A DNA stretch of 43,306 nucleotides from Desulfobacteraceae bacterium (GTDB lineage: Bacteria; Desulfobacterota; Desulfobacteria; Desulfobacterales; Desulfosarcinaceae): positions 1-43,306 of the forward strand of contig JABDIN010000105.1 of assembly GCA_013003715.1 (NCBI GenBank), in the 5' to 3' direction. Below the pieces are notes generated by a model that was not told the DNA's origin, made no database searches, and worked only from the letters and a program-made list of their open reading frames with translations. A program made the translations under genes and the position numbers. Shown one piece after another: positions 8,606 through 18,265 of the stretch; position 1 is the first letter of the stretch; every line of letters begins with the position of its first letter.

Positions 8606-9673
8606 TCAGCGTGCGGTGACAGAAGTCAAATCGTATACTTTCATCATCTCCTCCACCGGCAGTGCGTGGGCGGTGTGTCCGTTTTTTCCGGTGGTGGATT
8701 CGGCGGTAAACAATGAATCGAGGATGGCCTCTTCCACACAATCGATGACACCGTCGAAGAGGGGGCCCATGGTATTGTTGTTCTCCACCAGGCACCGGGT
8801 CTCGACAAAAGCGGTTTTCGTGCTGCGGGGAACACGGTTCGCCGTGGAAAAGGCAATGACGATCTCGCCGCTGGTGTGGCCGCACCGGCCACCGGTTCGG
8901 GCGATACCGAAGGCCGCCCGATTGGACATGCGTTTGAGTTGGCGATGGCTCAGGGGCAGGTCCGTACCGAGGATGATCATGATCGAACCGTCCAGGTGGT
9001 CATCCGGAATGCCGGGGACGAGCGGTGCGATTCGCCGCCCCTTGATGGTTAAATCGCCGGCTTCGCCGAAATTGGACAATACCAGGGCGCCGATCGTAAA
9101 CGGTGTATTGTCAAAATTGAGGATCCGGGAGGCCGTGCCGATGCCGCCTTTGTATCCGAAACAGATCATGCCGGTACCCGAGCCCACGGCACCGGTCTGA
9201 ATCGGACCGCCCGATGCCGCCTTCAGGGCTTCCCCTACATCGGCCGCGGAGACCGATCTCCGTTCGATTTGATTGAGTCTGGAATCATTGCATTCTCCGA
9301 CCACCGGGTTCAGGCTGCGGCAGGCCGGGTGGGCGGACAGGGTATATTCCACCAGCGCATCCGAAACCAGCCCGGTATTCAATGTATTCGTCAGCAAGAT
9401 CGGGGTTTCGATCCGACCAAGCTCTTCCAACTGCAGCAATCCGATTGATTTGCCAAAACCGTTAATGACACTGCAGGCACCGCGCACCGGGGCGTCGTAG
9501 ACGTCCCCATCACCGGGGATGATGGCCGTGACACCGGTTCTGATCACTTCGGGTGAATTTGAAACCAGGGTTTTATGGCCTACCCTTACACCGGGTACAT
9601 CGGTTATCGAATTTTGTCTGCCTCTTTCCAGCATCCCGATTTGGATACCGTATTCCATGAGCCTTTTGCGCAA
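8606..9673 (-). CDS. P1 family peptidase (DmpA/BapA-type aminopeptidase)
   Basis: Family S58 enzymes are N-terminal nucleophile hydrolases that release N-terminal residues, in some members D-amino acids or beta-amino acids. The 355-residue protein has the family opening (NSITDVPGVRVGHKTL), VGAVGSGTGM-like GAVGSGTGMICFGYKGGIG, and LDGSIMIILGTDLPLSHRQL. The Gly229-Ser230 pair in the last motif matches the autocleavage site that frees the catalytic serine. The TTG at 9673 is preferred over the ATG at 9658 because AGGAG lies 7 bases before the TTG, while the ATG lacks properly spaced ribosome sites. No signal peptide is seen. It is divergent from a regulator and oligopeptide transporter, suggesting it processes imported peptides. 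Confidence 0.88.
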   Translation of the reverse strand: MRKRLMEYGIQIGMLERGRQNSITDVPGVRVGHKTLVSNSPEVIRTGVTAIIPGDGDVYDAPVRGACSVINGFGKSIGLLQLEELGRIETPILLTNTLNTGLVSDALVEYTLSAHPACRSLNPVVGECNDSRLNQIERRSVSAADVGEALKAASGGPIQTGAVGSGTGMICFGYKGGIGTASRILNFDNTPFTIGALVLSNFGEAGDLTIKGRRIAPLVPGIPDDHLDGSIMIILGTDLPLSHRQLKRMSNRAAFGIARTGGRCGHTSGEIVIAFSTANRVPRSTKTAFVETRCLVENNNTMGPLFDGVIDCVEEAILDSLFTAESTTGKNGHTAHALPVEEMMKVYDLTSVTAR

Positions 9674-9853
9674 GACGTCTCTCCTGTATTACCAAATAGC
9701 CGGCAACCGCCGGATGCCAAACAGTTCTTCATCGGTTAAAGCGACGGGAAGGTGATGATGGATTCAGGTACACATTATACAACACATAAATCTTATGATC
9801 AATACCGGATGTAAAAACATTTAAATTTTGATATTTCAATCACATATAGCTCG

Positions 9854-10048
9854 ATGGTTTTACCCGCCAACCGTAATTTCTTGACAAATGTTTTTATATG
9901 TTTTTTTATGTTGTTTTATTTGTTCGGGGTGCGCGGCTGTTCCGGTAAGACAATATTTTCAGCGCCAGAGGCGCAACGGCCGATTCCATCGGCATTACCG
10001 TCCGGTATGCCCACCCCCGTCACAGGGTTGTGCCATGAAACCAGGTAG
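9854..10048 (+). CDS. Doubtful small ORF with hydrophobic N-terminal segment
   Basis: This 64-codon frame encodes a hydrophobic stretch (FLTNVFICFFMLFYLFGV) followed by a cysteine and a proline-rich tail, which loosely resembles a small lipoprotein. The lipobox (FGVRGC) is poor because of the arginine at -2, and there is no ribosome site before the ATG. AT-rich DNA readily gives such hydrophobic frames, so it may not be real. Confidence 0.2.
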   Translation: MVLPANRNFLTNVFICFFMLFYLFGVRGCSGKTIFSAPEAQRPIPSALPSGMPTPVTGLCHETR

Positions 10049-10189
10049 TGTCAAATGACAACGCTCAACTTTCTAATGGCGGTATGCTGTCCATTTTAAG
10101 GCTCGCATTGATTATTAAGTGACGTATATCTGAATTGCGTAAGGGATTTCCAGCGGAATATGCCGGGTGGACCCTTATTGCAGCCATGG

Positions 10190-10205
10190 TCTGGCTTAAG
10201 CCAGA
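10190..10205. promoter_or_regulatory. 16-bp perfect palindrome, candidate operator
   Basis: TCTGGCTTAAGCCAGA is its own reverse complement over all 16 bases. It sits in the divergent region about 270 bp before the regulator start and could be a dimeric-regulator site. No homologous operator class is recognised. Confidence 0.35.
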
Positions 10206-10282
10206 ATTACGAAATTTACACATTTATGCGCCGGAGCAATAAAACGACACCATTCCTTCATTTGGCATTTGGATTTTGTAAT

Positions 10283-10310
10283 TTGACATTATAAATTTGC
10301 CTTGTATCAA
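10283..10310 (+). promoter_or_regulatory. Candidate sigma70 promoter for the regulator gene
   Basis: TTGACA (10283-10288), a 16-bp spacer and TATCAA (10305-10310) lie on the plus strand. The implied leader before the GTG at 10473 is about 155 bases. Consensus match only. Confidence 0.35.
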
Positions 10311-10472
10311 CCCATGAACACTTTTTTAAAGTATCTGATGCCATGGCAAATCTACCTGCGATCACCCAGCCGGGTCGGCACTGACAATTGCAAAAAGGCG
10401 CGGTGCGTAGTAAAGGGTAAGGCTTCCGGAAACGTGGTGACCTTTCGCCTATACAATCAAAAGGAGTGAATC

Positions 10473-12197
10473 GTGACGGATCGAAAATTGGTAGTGACTG
10501 CTGTGCAGGAAACCTTTTTACAGATGGTCGTGTTTCAATTGAAGGCGGTTTTCGGAGATCGGATCCAAATCCGTCCCGTGAGGTTCGACAATCTGTTCAA
10601 GTCGCCACCGGAGCCGGATGAAACCGTTTTTACCTTTCTGGTGCGCGTCATCGAGATGCTTCAGGATCGTCTACCTTATCCCTGCGAATTCCTTGTGGGC
10701 AAAAGGTCTCTGAATTTGTTCAACCTCGGCCCCCTGATGGATCTCGAAGGCGCCCGGCGTATTCTGGTGGTCAATGACAACCGCGGTAATACCGATGCCA
10801 CTCTTGCGGAGCTCAAAAGGCATGATTCCCGTCACGAGTATATTCCATATTATCCCGGCGAACCCATCCCCGGCGAGATCGACCTGACCATCACCGCCGG
10901 AGAGGAAGGCATGGTTCCGCAGGAAGCCGGGCGTGTGATCGATATCGGATTGCGGGTGGTCAATCCCGAAACCATCTTTTCCATATCCGATTACTTTCAC
11001 CTCGACTATTTACCCGGGCAACTCACCGACCTTTACATGAAGTCGTTGCTGCGGCTGGCCAAGGAGTGGCCGGCACTGGGGCAGGACCGGTACATCACCA
11101 GTTGGACGGGGACCCAAAATGATATCAAGGCCAGACAGCGATTTCAGGACCTGGTGGCCAGGAGCCCGGCCATGCACCAATTGGTTGCCCAGGCGGAGAT
11201 GATGGCCACGCGGGATGAACCAATTCATCTTTACGGCGAATTGGGTACCGGGAAAATCCGCATTGCCCAGGCTATTCATAATGGTTCCCGGTTTAAAGTC
11301 GGCCCATTTGCCAGCATCAATTGCAGTGCCCGGACGCCGGACATGCTGGAAAAAGAACTTTTCGGCTGGGAGGAAGAGGGGGCGATATACCCCGGATTAT
11401 TCGAGACGACTCGTGGGGGGTCATTGTGCATTGTCGAGGTCGGCGGGATTTCCCCGCAGCTCCAGCCTAAAATCGTCCAGGCCATATCGGAACGGAAAAT
11501 TGTGCGGGTGAACGGGGTGTTTTTCGTCGATATCGATGTTCGTATCATTACCACCAGCAGCGAGCGCCTGGATACCCTGAATGATGCCAGGTTTCATCGC
11601 GGACTTTACCTTCTGCTGACGCAGTTGACCTGCCGTGTGCCGTCGCTGTCGGAGCGTATCGAGGATTTCGAGGGGCTTGTGCATGCTTACCTGGTGGGCC
11701 ATCTGAACCAGCCTGATCTGAAGCTTTCCAAGGAGACCCTCGGCATATTGAAACGGCATCGATGGCAGGGCAATGTGCAGGAGCTGTATAATGTGCTGCT
11801 TCATATGGCCTTCAGCGCGCACGGCACGGTGGGGCCCGAGTATCTGCCGTTCTACATCACGCGCCAGACAGCGGCTGCCGGGCCTGCGGACAGCAGCAAG
11901 GCGGATGTGGTACCGGAGGCCATAATCGCAGACATCGAAAAAACGGGTTTTCTGGACGAAAGCCTGTTGATTCTGAGTGTATATCTTGAAGGCAAGCGGC
12001 GGAATACTTCATATGGCCGTGGTCTGGTGCATGAGAAACTTGGCGAAAAGGGTCTTGCACTTTCATGGCAGCAGCTCCGGTTGAGATTGGAGCGGCTGGA
12101 CCAATTGGGTTTGTTAAATGTCAGGATGGGTCGCGCCGGCACCACCATATCCCGAAAAGGTGAACGGTTTTTGGACAAGATGACCCCCCAAAACTGA
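10473..12197 (+). CDS. Degenerate sigma54-activator-like AAA+ regulator
   Basis: A 574-residue protein whose middle part (about 230-450) follows the AAA+ domain of bacterial enhancer-binding proteins: Walker A GELGTGKI (255-262), EKELFGWE, and an arginine-finger segment RFHRGLYLLLTQLTCRVPSLSERIEDF-like. Two key elements are altered. The sigma54-contact GAFTGA loop is GAIYPG (303-308), and Walker B reads LCIVEVGG (318-325), with Val replacing the Mg-binding Asp. The N-terminal 200 residues look like a ligand-sensing domain. The C-terminus is a winged-helix-like region (about 490-570), not the usual Fis helix-turn-helix. The GTG start has AAGGAG upstream. It most likely regulates the downstream peptide transporter, but probably not by classical sigma54 activation. 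Confidence 0.75.
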   Translation: MTDRKLVVTAVQETFLQMVVFQLKAVFGDRIQIRPVRFDNLFKSPPEPDETVFTFLVRVIEMLQDRLPYPCEFLVGKRSLNLFNLGPLMDLEGARRILVVNDNRGNTDATLAELKRHDSRHEYIPYYPGEPIPGEIDLTITAGEEGMVPQEAGRVIDIGLRVVNPETIFSISDYFHLDYLPGQLTDLYMKSLLRLAKEWPALGQDRYITSWTGTQNDIKARQRFQDLVARSPAMHQLVAQAEMMATRDEPIHLYGELGTGKIRIAQAIHNGSRFKVGPFASINCSARTPDMLEKELFGWEEEGAIYPGLFETTRGGSLCIVEVGGISPQLQPKIVQAISERKIVRVNGVFFVDIDVRIITTSSERLDTLNDARFHRGLYLLLTQLTCRVPSLSERIEDFEGLVHAYLVGHLNQPDLKLSKETLGILKRHRWQGNVQELYNVLLHMAFSAHGTVGPEYLPFYITRQTAAAGPADSSKADVVPEAIIADIEKTGFLDESLLILSVYLEGKRRNTSYGRGLVHEKLGEKGLALSWQQLRLRLERLDQLGLLNVRMGRAGTTISRKGERFLDKMTPQN

Positions 12198-12549
12198 GTT
12201 CCGGATATCATCGTCCAACGACCGGACCGCTCTTGATCCGCCGCCGGTGTCCTACCGCGGTTACACCTCTACGCCGACTCGACGAAAAGCATACATTTTA
12301 AACTTGTTAAACCACAAATAAGCATGAAACGGCAGGCCGTATCCATTTGTCGGCCATTGCATATAGCATGGATTTAAATTTATATTATTAAAATGTATGT
12401 CCACCCATTCATTTTTTTCCTTGAATAAATAATGGGATTATCTTAATAAGGTTTTTTAGGTTTTATTGATACAAAATGTGTGCACGAATTTTCATGAGGT
12501 ATGCCTCATGGTTCGCGCAACAGCGTCAAACATCCACAAAGGAGGTCGT
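12198..12549. other. 352-bp intergenic leader of the peptide transporter
   Basis: An AT-rich gap before the solute-binding protein gene. It contains the inverted repeat at 12493-12510 and a strong ribosome site (GGAGG at 12541-12545). A TTGAAT/TAATAA pair near 12421-12449 is a poor promoter match. I see no gene or known riboswitch; a sigma54 -24/-12 element was looked for and not found. Confidence 0.45.
12493..12510. promoter_or_regulatory. Inverted repeat before the binding-protein gene
   Basis: CATGAGG and CCTCATG are exact 7-bp inverted arms around TATG, 40 bp before the start codon. It could be an operator for the upstream regulator or a small mRNA hairpin near the ribosome site. Confidence 0.35.
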
Positions 12550-14124
12550 ATGAACAGGAAATACAATCGTTTGATATCCATTTTTTTAATGGTGCTGCTG
12601 GTGGGGGCATTCACATCGGTCGCAGGCGCCAAGATCCCGAAAGATGTTTTGGTGATCGGCGTGAGCCATGGTAATTTCAAGAGCATGGACCCGGGTGTTT
12701 GCTATGAAGTGCCCACATCGGCATTCGTTATGAACTTTTACGCCCGGCTGGTATTCGTCAATAGTGAGGACGGTAAATTCGTGGTCGAGCCGGATTTGGC
12801 CGAAAAATGGGAAGTGGCCGATGATGGCAAGACCTGGACCTTTACTTTGAAAAAGGGCTTGAAATTCGCCAACGGTGACCCGTTGACGGCGGCTGATGTT
12901 GTGTACTCATATAAACGGGCGGTCAGAATCAAACAGTCTCCGTCCTGGCAATTCACCGATGTCCTGGGATTCACCGAGGATTCGTTCAAGGCATTGGATG
13001 ACCGGACAGTCCAGCTGGTAACCAATGGTGCTCCCCCCAACGAAGTGCTCACTATCATCGGCACCGGCATAGGCTGTATCGTAAACCCCAAGCAGGTTCA
13101 GGCCCATGAAAAAGACGGCGATTCCGGCATGGCCTGGTTATCGGAAAATTCTGCCGGCGCCGGTCCCTATGTGTTAAAGGAGTGGAAACGGAATGCCCGC
13201 CTGGTGCTCGAGGCGAACAAAAATCATTGGAATGGTGCCCCCAGGATCAAAACGGTGGTAATTCAGGATGTTCCCGAAGCATCCGACCAATACCTGGCGG
13301 TGTAGAAGGGTGATATCGATATCGCCTTAGACCTGATTGCGGAGCAAATTACCAGCCTCAAGGATAACAAGGATGTCGCCGTTGTCACCACACCGGGGCA
13401 ATCCATTGAATATGTCGGCATGAATGCGGCGTGGGGTCCGTTTCAAGACAATCGCGTCCGTACGGCCGTAAAATATGTCATCGACTATAACGCCATCATC
13501 GACAAAGTCAAAATGGGCTACGCGATCAAGAATCAGCAGTTTCTCGCCCATGGTTATTTCGGATACAAGGAAAACAATCCCTTTGAAACCAATGTGGAGA
13601 AAGCCAGAAAACTCATGGCTGATGCCGGGTATGCGGATGGTTTTGAGGTGGAAATGGTCACCAACAATCGTGAAACCCGCCGCAACGAGGCTGTCATTGT
13701 CCAGCAGAATCTGGCGCAGATCGGCATCAAAGCCAGCATCAACATCATGCCGGCGGCCCAGATGTATGCCAAATTCCGTAAACAGGGCATCAACCTGATC
13801 GTAGCTGGGTGGGGCATTGACTATCCGGATGCCAATGCATTGTCAAACCCGTTCGCCAATCATCGTGTGAAACAATTGGCCTGGCGTCTGACCTGGATGG
13901 ATGATAAAGCCGCTGATCTCACAGAAAAGTCCGCTGTCGAAACCGACGAAGCCAAAAGAGAGCGTCTTTTGCATGATTTGACGGGCCATTGGCAGGCAAA
14001 CGGGCCTTTCGCCACCTTGTACCAGCCGATTCGGCATTTTGCGATCCGAAAAGAGGTCCAGGGCCCGGCCGCTGCATTCGCCGGTTACGCCGTTCATCTT
14101 GATTTCACAAAAATGTATAAATAA
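12550..14124 (+). pseudogene. dppA: Peptide ABC transporter solute-binding protein, interrupted by in-frame TAG
   Basis: This is a family 5 extracellular solute-binding protein, the periplasmic receptor of a Dpp/Opp-type importer. Start at 12550 is set by AAAGGAGG and by a clean signal peptide (about 27 residues, ending VAGA). The N-terminal part has typical LAEKWEVADDGKTWTFTL and FANGDPLTAADVVYSY-like segments. Codon 252 (13303-13305) is TAG. The same frame then continues intact for 272 codons (KGDIDIALDL through FTKMYK) to a TAA. Homologues usually have Glu at the TAG position as I recall, so a single GAG-to-TAG change would explain it. Nothing else is damaged, so the event is recent, a sequencing error, or read-through. 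Without full-length protein the importer would lack its receptor unless another one substitutes. Confidence 0.85.
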
Positions 14125-14144
14125 GCCTCCTGCGGATGATTGAC

Positions 14145-14160
14145 GCCGATCCTGATCGGC
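14145..14160 (+). repeat. Hairpin after the binding-protein gene
   Basis: GCCGATC and GATCGGC are perfect 7-bp arms separated by CT, 20 bp after the stop codon. No U-tract follows. Stable hairpins between binding-protein and permease genes often protect the upstream mRNA and lower downstream expression; that role here is inferred. Confidence 0.5.
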
Positions 14161-14179
14161 TTCGGTCTCTCCTCCACTT

Positions 14180-14225
14180 CCCGAAGCATGGTACCGGTGG
14201 CAGCGATGTTACCCCGTGCTTCGGG
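14180..14225 (+). repeat. Second intercistronic stem-loop
   Basis: CCCGAAGCA (14180-14188) pairs exactly with TGCTTCGGG (14217-14225) around a 28-base loop that contains ACCGGT. It follows the hairpin at 14145-14160, making a double stem-loop between the binding-protein and permease genes. No U-run follows. Confidence 0.45.
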
Positions 14226-14288
14226 AATATTTGCATTCGCACGGGTATTTATTCACTGGGTGTGAGCTTAACAAAGGATTGAATTCGC

Positions 14289-15296
14289 GTGAGACTGGCC
14301 ACTTTTATTGCACGCCGACTGGTGCTGATGTCCATTGTAATGGCTGGCGTGGCGACCATTGTGTTTTTCGTGACCCACATCATTCCGGCCGACCCCGTGG
14401 GCGCGATTCTCGGTGGAAATGCGCCCATCGAGCTGGTGGATGAGCTACGTCATAAACTCGGGCTGGACAAACCCCTTCTGTATCAGTTCATGGATTATAT
14501 CAAAGGGATATTTACCGGTAATTTCGGTATATCCCTGATTACCCAGCGACCGGTGATCAAGGACATTTTGCAATTTTTTCCGGCAACCATGGAGCTTGCA
14601 TTTGCATCGGTCTTATTCACCATTGTTTTCGGTATCATCCTCGGCACCTTGTCCGCTGTCAAACGAAACAAACCCATCGATCATGTGCTGCGCGTTTTTT
14701 CCATCATGGGGGTCTCCATGCCCGTATTCTGGCTGGGACTGATTTTACTATTTGTTTTCTATTATCACCTGGGGTGGCTGCCCGGCACCGGGCGGCATAG
14801 CTTGTTTATCATACCGGAACATATCACCGGGTTTGTATTTATCGATTCGATATTGACCCGGGACTGGGACGCGTTCAAGGACTGTTTCGGCCATATCATC
14901 CTGCCCGCTTTCGTTCTTGGATATGCCTCCACGGCGTCCGTTGCCAGGATCATGCGGGCGAGCATGCTGGATGTATTGCGCCAGGACTACATCCGCACGG
15001 CACGCAGCAAAGGATTGGGGAAGCGTGTGGTCATCTACCGCCATGCCCTGCGGAATGCCCTGATACCGGTGATAACGGTCATCGGCATTTCATTCGGGGA
15101 TCTGTTGAGCGGCGCGGTGTTGACGGAAACGATTTTTGCCTGGCCCGGCATAGGCCGTTATCTCGTGAATGGCCTGCTGATGCTGGATTACCCCGCGGTC
15201 ACGGCAGGCACCTTGTTTGTGGCCTTCATCTATTCGCTGGCAAACCTGGTGGTGGATGTTTCCTACGCTGTGTTCGACCCCCGGATGGATCATTAG
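14289..15296 (+). CDS. dppB: Peptide ABC transporter permease (DppB type)
   Basis: An inner-membrane permease of 335 residues. It has the family N-terminus (FIARRLVLMSIVMAG then IIPADPV), a periplasmic loop, and the cytoplasmic EAA loop ARSKGLGKRVVIYRHALRNAL, followed by GxxxxGAVLTETIFAWPGIG. It would pair with the DppC-type protein to form the pore. The start is a GTG at 14289 with AAAGGA upstream. The gap to the next gene is 16 bp, indicating one operon. Confidence 0.94.
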   Translation: MRLATFIARRLVLMSIVMAGVATIVFFVTHIIPADPVGAILGGNAPIELVDELRHKLGLDKPLLYQFMDYIKGIFTGNFGISLITQRPVIKDILQFFPATMELAFASVLFTIVFGIILGTLSAVKRNKPIDHVLRVFSIMGVSMPVFWLGLILLFVFYYHLGWLPGTGRHSLFIIPEHITGFVFIDSILTRDWDAFKDCFGHIILPAFVLGYASTASVARIMRASMLDVLRQDYIRTARSKGLGKRVVIYRHALRNALIPVITVIGISFGDLLSGAVLTETIFAWPGIGRYLVNGLLMLDYPAVTAGTLFVAFIYSLANLVVDVSYAVFDPRMDH

Positions 15297-15312
15297 TCAA
15301 AAGGATGTTTCA

Positions 15313-16221
15313 ATGAGCAAAATACTCGCCCTTGATGAGAAGAGCAAATTTGGGATACTATTGCGGCAGAGCCGGCCCGTTATCGAGGATTTCAAGCACA
15401 CCCTTTATCTATGGAGACGGACACACCTGGCCATGGTCGGTTCCATCATGATTCTCGGATTCATCCTTCTGGCCATATTCGCGCCGGTTTTTACCTCTTA
15501 TGATCCGATTGCCCAGGACTTGGACAATCGCTTGTTGCCCCCGAGCACCGAGCATTTTTTCGGCACGGATCAATATGGACGGGACGTGTACAGTCGTGTC
15601 CTGCATGGCGCGAGAATTGAAGTCTGGATTATTTTCGTGGTCTCGGTGATCAGCATTTTTATCGGGGTGGTCATCGGTATTCTCTCGGGCTTTTTTGGCG
15701 GTATCGTAGATGAAGTGCTCATGCGGATCACGGATATGTTCATGGCCTTCCCGCGTCTGGTCCTGGCTATGGCGTTTACGGCAGCCCTGGGGCCTAACCT
15801 GACCAACACCATCATTGCCATCGGCCTGGTGGACTGGACCATCTATGCCCGTCTGGCCAGGGCGGAAGCCATAAAGGTCAAGAGCCAACCGTATATCGAG
15901 GCCATCCGGGCTGTGGGGGCCGGACGTGTGCGAATAATGGCTTTCCATGTTCTGCCCATGTCCATATCGCCGGTGTTGGTGCAATTGACGCTGAGGATGG
16001 GCACCATCATATTGACCGCGGCAGGCCTTGGATTCCTCGGATTAGGCGCCCAACCGCCCACGCCCGAATGGGGGGCCATTGTCAGTGACGGCCGCACCTT
16101 CTTCCTGGACCAATGGTGGATCACGACCTTCCCCGGCCTGGCCATTGCCGTGGTGGTGCTGGGGTTTAACTTTTTGGGTGACGGCATCCGGGACATCCTG
16201 GACCCGAAAATCAGGAGATAG
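15313..16221 (+). CDS. dppC: Peptide ABC transporter permease (DppC type)
   Basis: Second permease, 302 residues. It has the DppC/OppC signature FGTDQYGRDVYSRVLHGAR after the first helix, the LMRITDMFMAFPRLVLA segment, the EAA-type loop (IEAIRAVGAGRVRIMAFHVLP) and the closing FNFLGDGIRDILDPK. The frame is open upstream to 15217 inside dppB, but the ATG at 15313 has AAAGG before it and gives the normal N-terminus. The next gene starts 2 bp after its TAG. Confidence 0.94.
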   Translation: MSKILALDEKSKFGILLRQSRPVIEDFKHTLYLWRRTHLAMVGSIMILGFILLAIFAPVFTSYDPIAQDLDNRLLPPSTEHFFGTDQYGRDVYSRVLHGARIEVWIIFVVSVISIFIGVVIGILSGFFGGIVDEVLMRITDMFMAFPRLVLAMAFTAALGPNLTNTIIAIGLVDWTIYARLARAEAIKVKSQPYIEAIRAVGAGRVRIMAFHVLPMSISPVLVQLTLRMGTIILTAAGLGFLGLGAQPPTPEWGAIVSDGRTFFLDQWWITTFPGLAIAVVVLGFNFLGDGIRDILDPKIRR

Positions 16222-16223
16222 GC

Positions 16224-17204
16224 ATGGACCAACGAAGGGGAACTCTTCTGGACGTCACCGATCTTCGCGTGATCTTTCACACCTACCGCGGTACCATCAA
16301 GGCACTCAACGGCGTGCAGCTCTGGCTCAATCACGGCGAGCGGCTGGGGATCGTGGGGGAAAGTGGTTGCGGGAAATCCGTCACCTCACTGGCACTCATG
16401 CAACTCATCGAACAGCCCGGTGAAATGATCGGTGGACGCATTTTTTTCGACGGCCATATCCTCAACGAATTGGATGAATCCCAACTGGACGGGATCCGGG
16501 GCAAAGACATGGCCACCATATTCCAGGAGCCGGTGGCCGCACTGAATCCAGTGATGCGGGTGGGGTATCAGATCGCCGAAAATATCATTCAGAAAAGTGG
16601 GAATGCCGGAAGCCGCAAAATCAATGAAGACGTCGGGAAGATGCTGAGTACGGTGGGCCTGGACCCGAACCGCACCATGCGTCTCTATCCCCATCAGCTT
16701 TCCGGGGGCATGGCCCAGCGGGTGATGATCGCCATGGCGCTGTCGGCCCGGCCCAAACTACTGATTGCAGATGAACCCACTTCTGCTCTGGATGTCACCA
16801 TCCAGGCGCAAATCCTTGAACTTCTGGACGACCTGGTGAGGGAATTCGACTATTCCACGATTCTCATTACCCACGATATGGGCGTGGCCGCCTCGTTTTG
16901 TGACAAAGTGGCCGTAATGTACGCGGGTAATACCGTGGAGTATGCCACGACCACGGAGATATTCCACAACCCCCTTCATCCATATGCCAGGGGATTGTTC
17001 AGGGCCGTGCCGAGGATGGGAAATTCGGACGAGCTGGAAACTATTCCGGGTGTGGTTCCGGACCTGGTAAACCCGCCCCCGGGTTGTCGTTTTCACCCCA
17101 GATGCCGGCATGCCATGCCGGAGTGCAAAGCGTCGTTTCCCCCTTTTCTCGAAATTGAACCCGGACACTTTGTTGCCTGCTACTGCTTCGTAAATAAAGG
17201 ATAA
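16224..17204 (+). CDS. dppD: Peptide ABC transporter ATP-binding protein (DppD type)
   Basis: A 326-residue ATPase subunit. Motifs: Walker A GESGCGKS (45-52), Q-loop region [12 protein letters not shown], signature LSGGMAQR, Walker [13 protein letters not shown] and switch THDMGVAA. The C-terminal oligopeptide-transporter extension has the cysteine cluster [14 protein letters not shown], which in DppD/OppD relatives can hold an Fe-S cluster. It works as a pair with the DppF-type ATPase. Confidence 0.95.
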   Translation: MDQRRGTLLDVTDLRVIFHTYRGTIKALNGVQLWLNHGERLGIVGESGCGKSVTSLALMQLIEQPGEMIGGRIFFDGHILNELDESQLDGIRGKDMATIFQEPVAALNPVMRVGYQIAENIIQKSGNAGSRKINEDVGKMLSTVGLDPNRTMRLYPHQLSGGMAQRVMIAMALSARPKLLIADEPTSALDVTIQAQILELLDDLVREFDYSTILITHDMGVAASFCDKVAVMYAGNTVEYATTTEIFHNPLHPYARGLFRAVPRMGNSDELETIPGVVPDLVNPPPGCRFHPRCRHAMPECKASFPPFLEIEPGHFVACYCFVNKG

Positions 17205-17210
17205 CGACAA

Positions 17211-18197
17211 ATGGCCCCTGTGGGAACATCACCGATACTTGAAGTCAAATCGCTCAAACAATACTTCCCCATCAAGCGCAGCCTCCTTTCATCCGCCTTG
17301 TATGTGAAAGCGGTGGAGGATGTCTCGTTTACCGTACCGGCAGGCGCCACCTTTGGTGTGGTCGGTGAATCCGGTTCCGGTAAGACCACGCTGGGAAGGA
17401 GCATTCTGCGCCTGGTGGAACCCACGGCCGGTAAAATTTTCTACAAGGGGTCGGATATTACCTCTGTGGATCGTAAAACCATGCTCGGCTACCGCCGCAA
17501 AATGCAGATTGTCGCCCAGGACCCTTACAACAGCCTTCATCCGAGAAAGCTGATAAAAAGCATCATCGGCGAAGGTCTGAAGATCCATTTTAACGAGTCG
17601 TCGGATATCATCCATGAGAAAGTGAAAGGCATTCTTGAGCAGGTCGGACTAAAAGAAGAGCACATGTTTCGGTATCCACATGAATTTTCAGGTGGCCAGC
17701 GGCAACGTATTTCAGTTGCCCGCGCCCTGGTATTGCGGCCGGAATTTTTGGTGCTGGACGAACCCACATCCGCACTGGATGTATCAGTCCAGGCGGTAAT
17801 TTTAAAGATGCTCAAGGATCTGAAACGCGATTTTTCGTTGACCTATTTATTTATCACCCATGATCTGGCTGTTGTGGATTACATTGCGGACTATGTGGCG
17901 GTCATGTATCTCGGACAGTTAATGGAGATCGGGCCAAAGGATGTCGTATTCAGATCGCCGGCCTATCCATATACACAGTTGTTGTTGAATTCCATTCTGC
18001 ACCCTGATCCGCGCCGCAGGGAAAAGCGTGTCCTGCCCAAAGGGGAGATCCCCAGCCCCCTGGCACCGCCTCCCGGATGCCGGTTTCACACCCGGTGTCC
18101 GTATGAGGAAAAGGTGTGCCGCGAAACCGAACCGGAAATGACCGGGATCAACCCGGGTCATTTTGCCAAATGTCATTTTCCCTTGTCAGGTCGTTGA
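17211..18197 (+). CDS. dppF: Peptide ABC transporter ATP-binding protein (DppF type)
   Basis: Second ATPase, 328 residues. Motifs: Walker A GESGSGKT (52-59), [11 protein letters not shown] after the Q-loop, signature FSGGQRQR, Walker [16 protein letters not shown], switch [20 protein letters not shown], and a C-terminal [14 protein letters not shown] cluster. It starts 6 bp after dppD. The complete D and F pair confirms a Dpp/Opp importer rather than a partial remnant. Confidence 0.95.
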   Translation: MAPVGTSPILEVKSLKQYFPIKRSLLSSALYVKAVEDVSFTVPAGATFGVVGESGSGKTTLGRSILRLVEPTAGKIFYKGSDITSVDRKTMLGYRRKMQIVAQDPYNSLHPRKLIKSIIGEGLKIHFNESSDIIHEKVKGILEQVGLKEEHMFRYPHEFSGGQRQRISVARALVLRPEFLVLDEPTSALDVSVQAVILKMLKDLKRDFSLTYLFITHDLAVVDYIADYVAVMYLGQLMEIGPKDVVFRSPAYPYTQLLLNSILHPDPRRREKRVLPKGEIPSPLAPPPGCRFHTRCPYEEKVCRETEPEMTGINPGHFAKCHFPLSGR

Positions 18198-18265
18198 ATC
18201 ATGATGTATCGTGCCGTCTTCTTTTCCTGATTGTCACAACCAAAACACCTAAATGAGAGAGAAAG

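Larger units (their letters stand above)
9674..10472. other. 799-bp AT-rich divergent regulatory region
   Basis: This region lies between the minus-strand P1 peptidase and the plus-strand regulator, and is visibly more AT-rich than its neighbours. It holds a doubtful 64-codon ORF (9854-10048), a 12-bp inverted repeat TGTCA-AA-TGACA (10049-10060), a 16-bp perfect palindrome (10190-10205) and a candidate promoter (10283-10310). Its size and content suit control of both flanking transcription units. Confidence 0.5.

Noticed and set aside
13303-13305. Pyrrolysine at the TAG in dppA
   Set aside because: TAG ends at least seven other genes here, pyrrolysine is known mainly in methyltransferases, and no pyl genes are visible in the window. 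A mutation or error is simpler.
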